Shown here: piece by piece, positions 1 through 5,973 of the stretch | How the letters are laid out: each line of letters begins with the position of its first letter | How positions within the stretch are numbered: the stretch's first letter is position 1 | Assembly (NCBI GenBank): GCA_905210525.1 | Contig: CAJLXE010000080.1 | Span: 1 to 6,833 of the forward strand | Length of the DNA: 6,833 bases | Origin: an uncultured Clostridia bacterium | GTDB taxonomy: Bacteria > Bacillota > Clostridia > HGM11327 | Direction: 5' to 3' | Program-made: the position numbers and the translations under genes | The notes under the pieces: generated by a model | The model's input: the letters and a program-made list of their open reading frames with translations, nothing else | Told to the model about the DNA's origin: nothing | Database searches by the model: none

Positions 1-304
1 AAATTTGTTTTTCAATAAAATATTTTTAGGCTTCATGTTATTATGGATTTCAGAGCAAACAAAACGCTTACGGGCTGACTTGTTTTTACAAACAAAAGAA
101 ACATATAAAGAGTTTTTAGCGGTAAAGAAATATCTTTCGGCAGCAGTGAGAATCTCCGCAAAAAGAAGTATCCTCAAACACAACGGAAAGCCAAAATCCA
201 ATAAACTGAATTTTACAATGCTTATGCAAAACAATGCAATCCGCAAAAGGAACAAATTCGTTCTTTGCGGATTGCCGAAATAATATAATACACAACGCAG
301 TCTT
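1..304. other. AT-rich intergenic stretch without a convincing gene
   Basis: No recognisable gene is seen. Both strands happen to stay open in one frame: a plus-strand frame from a TTG near base 5 to a TAA at 281-283, and a minus-strand frame that runs from the end of the SipL-like gene off the left edge. Neither has a good ribosome binding site, and neither translation resembles a family I know; the plus product is just Lys/Asn-rich. The only clear structure is the hairpin at 236-275. The first ~230 bases could be a decayed or repeated intergenic element, which the window alone cannot settle. Confidence 0.5.
236..275 (-). terminator. Long hairpin downstream of the SipL-like gene, possible terminator
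   Basis: A perfect 12-bp stem pairs 236-247 (GCAATCCGCAAA) with 264-275 (TTTGCGGATTGC). It is extended by an inner 4-bp stem, GAAC 250-253 with GTTC 260-263, after a two-base AG bulge, leaving a six-base loop. It lies about 30 bases past the stop codon of the minus-strand gene ending at 305. Read in that direction it is followed by ATTGTTTTG, a poor but T-containing tail. Termination for that gene is the simplest role; a processing or repeat-associated hairpin is the alternative. Confidence 0.45.
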
Positions 305-1858
305 TTACTTTTTTATTACAACAACGCCTTTGAGTCCCGCTATATCTTCTTCATTTTCGACGCCGTTCATTTTGCAGATTTCCTCAGGCGACACTCCGAA
401 GTGCTTTGCTATATCCCATGCCTTTTCATTGCTGCCTACAAAATGATAGTAAAAAGCCTTTCCGGGCGCTTTTGCAAGAGGCTTTGCCTGTGCAGATGTT
501 ATTACGGAATATTCCGATTTTTCCATAACCGCGGCATTGGCTGACGCCACCCATTTCAGCACAATCTCGCCGTAATCATTAAGCTGAGAAGTAACGCTTT
601 TTACCGCTACCGAACAGTCTATGACTTCACCCTCGCACGCCTGTGCCTCGAACATATAGCTGTACGGAATTTCAGCAACGGCAGTTTTAACAACGTTTGC
701 ATCAGATTTCGGAACGTATATTGATTCTATGCCGTAAATTCCCTCAAAATATATATTTTTGCCTTCTATATACGAATTACATTCTTTCTGTACCACCGAA
801 GAATACAGTACCGTATCCGCGTCAACGTTTGGAACCTGTATCTTTTCGGAACATATTCCAACGTTATTTGTAAGCACAAACGTATCACCGCCCGAAACAG
901 TTTCTGTCTGAAGTTCAAGCGACATTCCGGGTAAAAACGCATCCTGCACAATATCGTATGCAAAATAGTCATATACTTCCACATCAAAAGAAACAAGCGT
1001 CTCTATGCTCAGAACGCCGTTTTCCTTTGCGTCTATGGAAAGCTCGGTTACAACCGGAGTTATATTCAATACGGCATTTTCGGATACATCCGGAATTTCG
1101 CACGCCTGATTAAAATTTATGTCAAAGCCGGAAGAATAAAAATGCGGAACGCTCTCTGTATTTGAATACACCGCATCAACGTGCACGGTTCCGTAAAATA
1201 TTGCCTTGGAATCCGCTATTCTCTGATTATCTACATTTACGGAAGCATTCTTGTGAATTATAACGTCCACCGCAGGCAATGACTGATCCAGCACAACGTC
1301 TTCCTTTACAAACGACTGCGCACGCATTATCCCGACAGAACGCATACTGTCTATTCTGCATTTTCTGCATACAACGCCTTTATCATCAAACGATTCCGCA
1401 ACATCTGTTCCCACGGTCTGCTTTGATACGGCGCTCACGGTTATGTACGCTTTTACAACCGCTTTTCTGTCGGAAATAAGAACTGTTTCAACATTGTCCG
1501 TATGTATGCCTATAATATATGATCTGTTTTCCGCAATAAGCCCGTCGTCTTCATCGTCAAATGCAATAGCTTCTTTGAACGTCTTTGAAAATTCGCAGGC
1601 GGTTGTGTAGAGATGCTCCTCTTCCTCACTTACAGACAGCGCGTTATACATAAGCATACAATCAGCCGAAATAGTAAAGTTCACCGTATCTCCTACAAGA
1701 CTCGTTGCCGAAATAACAGGCTCTACGCTTGTATGAACTATTGAATTTATGCGCGGTTTGTTGTCAGGCATAATGTAATTCATTTCCAGCATAAGCTGTT
1801 TACTCTGCCTTGATGAAATTTTTTCGTTTCCTATATGGATTTTGTTTATTTCTGCCAT
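305..1858 (-). CDS. sipL: SipL-like spore coat morphogenesis protein (SPOCS/DUF3794 domains with C-terminal LysM)
   Basis: The 517-residue protein has no signal peptide or membrane segment, fitting a mother-cell cytoplasmic protein. Residues ~35-145, ~165-300 and ~310-455 look like successive beta-rich SPOCS (DUF3794) units. The last ~48 residues (from about 470, starting YYHFVGSNEKAWDIAKHFGV and continuing through the KMNG segment) are a LysM domain. This order and length match SipL of Clostridioides difficile, where the LysM end binds the coat ATPase SpoIVA to build the basement layer of the spore coat. The start at 1858 is supported by AAAGGAAG (complement of 1866-1873), seven bases upstream. 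The gene stands alone. Expression by a mother-cell sigma factor would be expected, but no convincing SigE/SigK promoter could be read; a TATAAT exists on this strand at 1950-1955 without a good -35. The symbol rests on architecture. Another LysM/SPOCS paralogue is the main alternative. Confidence 0.85.
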   Translation of the reverse strand: MAEINKIHIGNEKISSRQSKQLMLEMNYIMPDNKPRINSIVHTSVEPVISATSLVGDTVNFTISADCMLMYNALSVSEEEEHLYTTACEFSKTFKEAIAFDDEDDGLIAENRSYIIGIHTDNVETVLISDRKAVVKAYITVSAVSKQTVGTDVAESFDDKGVVCRKCRIDSMRSVGIMRAQSFVKEDVVLDQSLPAVDVIIHKNASVNVDNQRIADSKAIFYGTVHVDAVYSNTESVPHFYSSGFDINFNQACEIPDVSENAVLNITPVVTELSIDAKENGVLSIETLVSFDVEVYDYFAYDIVQDAFLPGMSLELQTETVSGGDTFVLTNNVGICSEKIQVPNVDADTVLYSSVVQKECNSYIEGKNIYFEGIYGIESIYVPKSDANVVKTAVAEIPYSYMFEAQACEGEVIDCSVAVKSVTSQLNDYGEIVLKWVASANAAVMEKSEYSVITSAQAKPLAKAPGKAFYYHFVGSNEKAWDIAKHFGVSPEEICKMNGVENEEDIAGLKGVVVIKK

Positions 1859-2088
1859 ACCGGTTCTTCCTTTGAAGCCTGTTTGTTGACTTCAAAAAAT
1901 CCTTTCCCCCCGAATAATTTCCGTTAATCAATAGAGGTCGGGGTCCTTTATTATAATCTGTCGGTCTTTCACCGAATGATATATATATCTTTACAACAAA
2001 AGTTATGCGGCAAAGCCTGCAAATATAACCTCGCGGCAGTTTTAAGATGACACGCCAAGCGAAAAGTTCACACAAAAAATTAAAATTA

Positions 2089-2170
2089 TGGTATAATAAA
2101 TACATCTTTGTTTTTGCTGTAAGGCAAAAACACAACGGTTAAATGCGAAGCATTTAATTGTGGTATAATA
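2089..2170 (+). repeat. Two-hairpin unit flanked by TGGTATAATA direct repeats
   Basis: TGGTATAATA occurs exactly at 2089-2098 and again at 2161-2170. Between them lie two hairpins back to back. The first is TTTTTGC 2111-2117 with GCAAAAA 2124-2130 (7 bp, six-base loop). The second is TTAAATGC 2139-2146, loop GAA, GCATTTAA 2150-2157, extended past a CGG bulge by CACAA 2131-2135 pairing with TTGTG 2158-2162. The compact form, with duplicated ends and potential for two stable hairpins, resembles small non-coding interspersed repeats (RUP/BOX-like or MITE-like). It could equally be a regulated leader for the downstream gene. Both copies of the flanking repeat also read as extended -10 elements. 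Confidence 0.55.
2161..2169 (+). promoter_or_regulatory. Extended -10 element ahead of the DUF6076 remnant
   Basis: TGG followed by TATAAT (2164-2169) is a perfect extended -10, 38 bases before the start codon at 2208. No good -35 lies at the proper distance, because that place is taken by the hairpin at 2131-2162. The hairpin arm itself overlaps the TG of the motif, so the inverted repeat could act as an operator. A similar element at 2089-2097 has TTCACA 19 bases upstream and could be a second start site. Confidence 0.4.
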
Positions 2171-2207
2171 GAGAAAAATAAAAAAATGACAGATTGGAGG
2201 CAGGCAC

Positions 2208-3338
2208 ATGAGCATCCTGAATCAAAATCTGCTCACGCTGGATTCCTGGCAGGACAAGGTGACATACGGCAAGCGGACCGTTCCTATCGGCACGATTGGC
2301 TGTGCCGCACTCAATATCACCGATGAGCAGATTACAGAATTATCAACCCTCTGCCAGCCGTTGAGCGATATTGTTCTTATGCTCGGTGCAGGTAACATAG
2401 ATGTGTCCGTATTTCCAATGGCAGAAGAAAGTCTGCTGAAGATTATACAATTCTTGCAGAAAGCAAAGCCGTTCTATTTTTGGACTTGGCAACGGACGAA
2501 AATGAACTGCACCGGATTTTCGATGAAGAACATACAGAAAACATCGTTGCGTACATCAAAGCATTACAGGAAATCGGCGCAGCAGTTTCTTTTGATGATA
2601 AATACAGTCACGCCGTCGGTGTCTTGAAGCTGATACAGGGAATGTCACAACTTGGAAACACACTGATGATATTCAAGGGAGGCATGATTGACTTTGCCCA
2701 CAAGCTCCATGATAGCCAACGCCCACCGGACGGATATGCTGCCGCATTTGCTGAGCATTTTCAAAATCCGATGTGCTGTCACCCGATAATTCATTATGGA
2801 TGTCGCTGACCAATACCACCATACAGTATGTATCCGCTGTCATGCCTGAGAAAGGGATTCCGTAGCTTGTGAAGCGTATGCACTATACGTTTCCTTTGTA
2901 GGGATGTTCCGTTCGGATTTATTTGAGGGATTATGCGTCGGTCATGCACCGAGGAAATGTCCCATCTGCGGAAAGTGGTTTCTGACAACCGATGTAAGAA
3001 AGACCAAATACTGCGGGGGGGCTTGCGCCGGGGATAAGCTTGGGCGTACCTGCCGTCAGGTCGGCAACCTTAAAGGCAGAGAGCAGAGAGAGCTTGCGGA
3101 CGATCATCCGATTAAAGCAATCTACACACGCCGCATGAACACAATTACACAGTATCTCCACCGTGGTACTTTGGACGAGCAGACTGCCGCCGTGATGAAG
3201 CTGATGGCGAAAGATAAATTGGAGCGTGCGATTGAGGACGTTGCCTATGCCAACGGCAGTTATGAAAAGAAAATGGAACAGACGGCTTTATTGGAAGAGG
3301 CAGGGGCAAGAACTCCAATAGAAAGGAAAATAGCATGA
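2208..3338 (+). pseudogene. DUF6076-family accessory protein, broken by frameshifts and a stop codon
   Basis: Joined across frames the stretch would encode about 376 residues, the usual size of this accessory family of unknown function found in mobile elements of gut Firmicutes. The start at 2208 has GGAGG (2196-2200), seven bases away. Reading breaks near 2430, where the frame that continues with SAEDYTILAESKAVLFLDLA takes over; again near 2775-2785, to the frame with SLWMSLTNTTIQYVSAVMPE; then at an in-frame TAG, 2863-2865; and again near 2885, to the frame beginning YVSFVGMFRSDLFEGLCVGH. The last 150 codons are intact and carry a zinc-finger-like segment (CPICGKW, then KYCGG, then GRTC) plus the conserved GNLKGREQRELADDHPI stretch. 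The family role is not known; the cysteines suggest metal and perhaps nucleic-acid binding. The reading that the gene is dead is strong; the family name rests on remembered similarity. Confidence 0.8.
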
Positions 3339-3859
3339 GCATAGGTATTCAAATATGCGGACTAAATGGATGTGGCAAGAGTACGATAGGTAAAGCGTTA
3401 GCTCAAAAAATTGGTTTTCATTTTATTGACAATGAGGATTTGTTTTTTTCGAGAACCAACGTAAATGAACCATACACAAATGCCAGAACACGTGAAGCGG
3501 TTGAAAGGCTTCTTATGGACGAAGTTCGGGAGTACGCTGATTTCGTCTTTTCTGCGGTAAGGGGAAATTATGGAGACGAAATAATTCCTTTGTATAGCTA
3601 TGTTGTATTGGTTGAAGTTCCAAAGGAAATCCGATTGCAGCGAGTGCGAAACCGTTCTTTTCAGAAATTCGGTGAAAGAATGTTGCCGGGTGGTGATTTG
3701 TTCGAGTCGGAAGAGTCCTTTTTTCAACTTGTAGCATCCAGAGCTGAGGATTACAGTGAAAGTTGGGTGCAATCACTGAACTGTCCAATTATTAGGATTG
3801 ATGGAACAAAACCGATTGATGAAAATGTTGAACTAATTATCAGAACAATAGGCATATAA
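3335..3859 (+). CDS. Small P-loop kinase (shikimate/adenylate kinase-like AAA family ATPase)
   Basis: The 174-residue cytosolic protein has a textbook Walker A loop, GLNGCGKST (residues 9-17), directly after the first beta strand. FHFIDNEDLF (28-37) sits where shikimate- and adenylate-type kinases place their acidic substrate-binding strand. An Arg-rich lid-like segment, RLQRVRNRSFQKFGERM (100-116), follows, and IIRIDGT (152-158) forms the last strand. It is therefore a small-molecule or nucleotide kinase; the substrate cannot be told. ATGA at 3335-3338 overlaps the stop of the DUF6076 remnant, so translation was probably coupled; AAAGGA (3322-3327) serves as ribosome binding site. It is complete and undamaged although both neighbours are pseudogenes, and it looks lower in G+C than they do. 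Similar stand-alone kinases occur widely in Clostridia, so it may have arrived separately from the rest of the island. Confidence 0.8.
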   Translation: MSIGIQICGLNGCGKSTIGKALAQKIGFHFIDNEDLFFSRTNVNEPYTNARTREAVERLLMDEVREYADFVFSAVRGNYGDEIIPLYSYVVLVEVPKEIRLQRVRNRSFQKFGERMLPGGDLFESEESFFQLVASRAEDYSESWVQSLNCPIIRIDGTKPIDENVELIIRTIGI

Positions 3860-3894
3860 AACAAAACGATTCGCGTTGAAGGGCGGTGCGCCTA

Positions 3895-4328
3895 ATGTCC
3901 GAAGAACACTTCCGGAATACAGATGAATCTATCAGTACAGCAAAATTCGCTGTGCATGAGGTGGATATGACCATGCGACAGGCAGGGCGCATTTCCGTCT
4001 TGATCCTGCGCCGCCAACGGTGGAGGACATCAACGATTATATTGTTTCTACTGTCCGTGAAAATAATCTGAATTACTTTACATACTTTCTCCATCATTAC
4101 GAGCCAAGGCTGAGCAAGCGAGTGTAACGATTTCTGCTGACCGAGGTCATTGACCGATATGACCCTCTGCGTTTTCTGGATTACAAGCTCAATTGTGTGC
4201 TTGCTATGTTGGAGTGCTTGCAGAATTACGCTTCCGACAAGGGCGCAGACTTTCTGACCTATGCCCACTACTTCATCGGCAACGCACTTCTGGATTGCCG
4301 CCGACAAGAAGAAGCAGGCTCATGCTGA
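3895..4328 (+). pseudogene. Sigma-70-like protein of a mobile element, broken N-terminal remnant
   Basis: An ATG at 3895 with AAGGG about 12 bases upstream opens a frame reading MSEEHFRNTDESISTAKFAV. Near 3981-3990 the sensible reading moves to another frame, giving HFRLDPAPPTVEDINDYIVS, then NNLNYFTYFLHHYEPRLSKR, a TAA stop at 4125-4127 (probably a former Gln codon), and on through RFLLTEVIDRYDPLRFLDYK, then ASDKGADFLTYAHYFIGNAL, to TGA at 4326-4328. The helical pattern and the acid/aromatic HHYEP and FLTYAHYFIGNALLD motifs resemble sigma-70 region-2-like proteins of conjugative elements in gut Firmicutes. Only the N-terminal part is left; region 4 is absent. Damage is directly visible (frameshift plus nonsense); the sigma label is remembered similarity and less certain. 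Confidence 0.55.
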
Positions 4329-4456
4329 ATCTTTTCGTTTTGTGTTCCTTTCAGCCCACAAAATCTGCCTGTTCTGCTGCCGCCGAAATGTGGCTGTCCG
4401 GCGTGGTGACAGCCTCTTTCCAGCGTCAGCGGTCGCCAAAGGTATAGCACACTACA
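4329..4456. other. Junk-like stretch between two gene remnants
   Basis: This G+C-rich stretch lies where the sigma-like remnant and the opposing DUF6061 remnant should both continue. Neither does, in any frame. Short open frames exist on both strands but have no ribosome binding site and no recognisable family. It is probably the scar of the deletion or rearrangement that truncated both genes. Confidence 0.45.
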
Positions 4457-4525
4457 CTCATCGGTGAATTTCAGTTCAACACAACAGTTATCCATATTGT
4501 AGGCACAAGACATTAAGGTTTTCAT
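4457..4525 (-). pseudogene. N-terminal fragment of a DUF6061-type small protein
   Basis: From an ATG (complement of 4523-4525) preceded by GGAG eight bases away, the minus strand reads MKTLMSCAYNMDNCCVELKF followed by TDE. The CxYNMDxxCVELKF pattern is the recognisable beginning of a small DUF6061 protein of unknown function, usually carried by mobile elements of gut Firmicutes and about 70-85 residues long. After these 23 codons the reading leaves the family completely, although the frame stays open to 4268 with unrelated sequence. I take it as a 3'-truncated remnant whose start signals survive. A chimeric 85-residue product could still be made, but nothing suggests it is useful. Confidence 0.5.
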
Positions 4526-4559
4526 GGTATATTCTCCATTGCTTGTGATATAAATAGCA

Positions 4560-4597
4560 AATACCGTCTGACTTCCTGTTAGAAATCAGACGGTATT
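4560..4597. repeat. 12-bp perfect inverted repeat at the right edge of the island
   Basis: AATACCGTCTGA (4560-4571) pairs perfectly with TCAGACGGTATT (4586-4597) around a 14-base loop. No T-run follows on either strand, so it is not a typical intrinsic terminator. It lies 35-72 bases upstream of the start of the minus-strand DUF6061 remnant, so an operator or leader hairpin for that gene is possible. Its place next to the change back to AT-rich sequence also allows a recombinase-recognition role. Confidence 0.55.
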
Positions 4598-4620
4598 CGT
4601 CCGTATGCACCTCCGGAAAC

Positions 4621-4639
4621 TGTCAACTAACAGTTGACA
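4621..4639. repeat. 8-bp palindrome TGTCAACT-AAC-AGTTGACA
   Basis: The two arms (4621-4628 and 4632-4639) are perfectly complementary around a three-base centre, a form typical of a dimeric regulator or recombinase site. It sits where the G+C-rich accessory sequence ends and host-like AT-rich sequence begins. It contains TTGACA (4634-4639), but no -10 follows at a suitable distance. Function is not known. Confidence 0.45.
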
Positions 4640-4730
4640 AGTAAATTAGTTTCTTATCACTGTTAAACCTTAATATCCGGGGATTTTTTATATTGCAATC
4701 CGGATTATTGTAATTTTTGTTGATTTTGGA

Positions 4731-4759
4731 TTGACAATAAATTTTCGATATGATATAAT
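4731..4759 (+). promoter_or_regulatory. Perfect consensus vegetative promoter for the oxidoreductase gene
   Basis: TTGACA (4731-4736) and TATAAT (4754-4759) are separated by exactly 17 bases, and TG at 4751-4752 adds an extended -10. This is the full sigma-A consensus. Transcription should begin near 4766, giving an ~85-base leader before the start at 4852. A 10-bp palindrome, AATCCGGATT, lies at 4697-4706, about 25 bases before the -35, and is a candidate regulator site. Such a strong promoter would normally need a repressor or a need for constant expression. Confidence 0.85.
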
Positions 4760-4851
4760 AAGCCTAAGTTCGGCAATTTATAATTTGCATGAAAAAATTT
4801 TTTTGAAGCAATCGTATTTACGGTTACTTCGGCGAAATGAGGTATACAGCG

Positions 4852-5904
4852 ATGAAGAAAAACGTAGCTATTATAGGCTATGGCGGTCAGGGCGGCTGGC
4901 ACGCAAATCATGCTCTTAAAAGCGATGTTGTTGCTTTGAGCGGCATTTATGATATTAAAAAAGAAAGAATGGATCTGGCTGAGTCAAAAGGTATATTTAC
5001 ATATCCTTCTTTTGAAGCGGTACTTGAAGATCCCAAAGTGGATATTGTTGTTTGTGCAACGCCTAACGATGTGCATAAGGATATTGTTATAAGAGCGTTA
5101 CTTGCCGGCAAAAATGTTGTATGCGAAAAACCCGTTGCATTGTCGGTAGCTGATTTTGATGATATGTGCGCGGCTGCAAAAAAAGCAGGCAAGCTGTTCA
5201 CTGTTCACCAGAACAGACGTTGGGATGTAGATTATCTGGCAATTAAGTCACTTATAAACAGCGGAGAAATAGGGGAGACGATAAATATAGAATCACGTGT
5301 TCACGGCTCAAGAGGTATTCCTTCCGACTGGAGATGCCACAAGCCTTACGGAGGCGGTATGATTCTGGATTGGGGCGTACATCTTATTGACCAGATGTTG
5401 CTGCTTATTCCCGAAAAGATTTCAAAGATATACTGCGAAACAACCAACATTACAACAGACGAAGTTGATGACGGCTTCAATCTTCACTTGACGTTTGAAT
5501 CCGGCAAGCGTGCGACTGTTGAAGTAGGAACTTACAACTTTATTTATATGCCGCGTTTTTATATGCAATGCCGCAGCGGTTCGGCTTTGATAGAGGATTG
5601 GCAGAAAAATTGCAAAGTGGCAAAGCTGAAGGCTTGGAACGAAAAGGAAGTTATTCCCGTTCAGACTGCTGCCGGAATTACCAAAACAATGGCTCCGCGT
5701 GACGAAATAACACTCGATACGTACGAAATCGAAAGACCCGTTTCGGATGTTCACGATTTTTACCGTAACCTTGTAAAGGCTGTTGACGGCACGGAAGAAC
5801 AGATTGTTAAACTTGATCAGGTAAGACGTGTACTTCAGGTTATGGAAGCTTGCTTCAAGTCTGCGGAAACAAACAGTGCAATAGTTTTTGATGAAATGAT
5901 TTGA
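4852..5904 (+). CDS. Gfo/Idh/MocA-family NAD(P)-dependent oxidoreductase
   Basis: This 350-residue cytosolic enzyme opens with an N-terminal Rossmann fold: the dinucleotide loop GYGGQG is at residues 9-14. The conserved CEKP motif (91-94, with Lys93 the usual catalytic lysine) and GGGMILDWGVHLID (167-180, with Asp173 and His177 in the usual catalytic positions) complete the family signature. The C-terminal half is the typical open beta-sheet substrate domain. Such enzymes oxidise or reduce a sugar, inositol or glycoside hydroxyl with NAD(P). I prefer the ATG at 4852, because TGAGG (4838-4842) lies nine bases upstream; an ATG at 4837 adds five residues but has no ribosome binding site. The gene has its own consensus promoter and a strong terminator, so it is monocistronic. 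It converges on DUF1080 genes, which suggests oxidation of a glycoside at C3. The exact substrate is not readable. Confidence 0.93.
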   Translation: MKKNVAIIGYGGQGGWHANHALKSDVVALSGIYDIKKERMDLAESKGIFTYPSFEAVLEDPKVDIVVCATPNDVHKDIVIRALLAGKNVVCEKPVALSVADFDDMCAAAKKAGKLFTVHQNRRWDVDYLAIKSLINSGEIGETINIESRVHGSRGIPSDWRCHKPYGGGMILDWGVHLIDQMLLLIPEKISKIYCETTNITTDEVDDGFNLHLTFESGKRATVEVGTYNFIYMPRFYMQCRSGSALIEDWQKNCKVAKLKAWNEKEVIPVQTAAGITKTMAPRDEITLDTYEIERPVSDVHDFYRNLVKAVDGTEEQIVKLDQVRRVLQVMEACFKSAETNSAIVFDEMI

Positions 5905-5921
5905 TGCATAAAAAGATATAT

Positions 5922-5953
5922 AAAAAAACGGATTTGCAAAAATCCGTTTTTTT
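5922..5953. terminator. Bidirectional intrinsic terminator between convergent genes
   Basis: CGGATTT (5929-5935), loop GCAA, AAATCCG (5940-5946) form the stem, with seven A before (5922-5928) and seven T after (5947-5953). Read from either side it ends in a U-run, so it can stop both the oxidoreductase transcript, whose stop codon is 18 bases away, and the convergent DUF1080 transcript ending at 5974. Confidence 0.93.
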
Positions 5954-5973
5954 ATTTGCTTTATTTTCAGTAA

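Larger units (their letters stand above)
1859..2207. other. Intergenic region between the divergent SipL-like gene and the DUF6076 remnant
   Basis: This 349-base region separates two divergent genes. On the minus strand it carries the ribosome binding site of the SipL-like gene and a possible -10 (TATAAT, complement of 1950-1955) about 90 bases before its start; the base stretch where a -35 should lie is poor. On the plus strand it carries two extended -10 motifs (2089-2098 and 2161-2170) with hairpins between them, described separately. Frames that stay open here on the minus strand continue out of frame from the SipL-like gene and have no family resemblance. Confidence 0.6.

Noticed and set aside
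1..36. Minus-strand ATG at 36 reading MKPKNILLKNKF off the left edge
   Set aside because: Only 12 codons are visible, there is no ribosome binding site, and the same frame is open far upstream of the ATG, so this start is not supported.
5..283. Plus-strand open frame of 92 codons starting with TTG
   Set aside because: No ribosome binding site, Lys/Asn-rich low-complexity product, no family resemblance, and its end runs through a strong hairpin.
1800..2135. Minus-strand open frame of 111 codons upstream of and overlapping the SipL-like start
   Set aside because: It overlaps the real gene start out of frame, has no ribosome binding site and a Lys/Arg/Tyr-rich product without family features.
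2904..3338. 3' part of the DUF6076 remnant as an independent gene starting at ATG 2904
   Set aside because: No spaced ribosome binding site precedes this ATG, and family-like sequence (YVSFVG) continues upstream of it in the same frame, so it is a fragment of the larger broken gene.
3398..3772. Minus-strand open frame of 124 codons opposite the kinase
   Set aside because: Complement of a gene with clear motifs; its product resembles no family and it has no start signals.
3840..4307. Minus-strand open frame of 155 codons opposite the sigma-like remnant
   Set aside because: It is the longest open frame in this stretch, but the plus strand, after frame correction, gives family-like sequence, while this one is its complement and lacks a ribosome binding site.
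4560..4597. Inverted repeat as an intrinsic terminator
   Set aside because: Good stem, but no T-run follows on either strand and the 14-base loop is large.
4634..4639. TTGACA as a -35 box
   Set aside because: No -10-like sequence lies 15-19 bases downstream; it is simply part of the 4621-4639 palindrome.
4837..4851. Alternative ATG five codons upstream for the oxidoreductase
   Set aside because: No Shine-Dalgarno precedes it, and the TGAGG that would serve the ATG at 4852 overlaps it; family members begin shortly before the Rossmann strand as with the 4852 start.
5422..5754. Minus-strand open frame of 110 codons inside the oxidoreductase
   Set aside because: Shadow of a well-supported gene with conserved motifs on the other strand.
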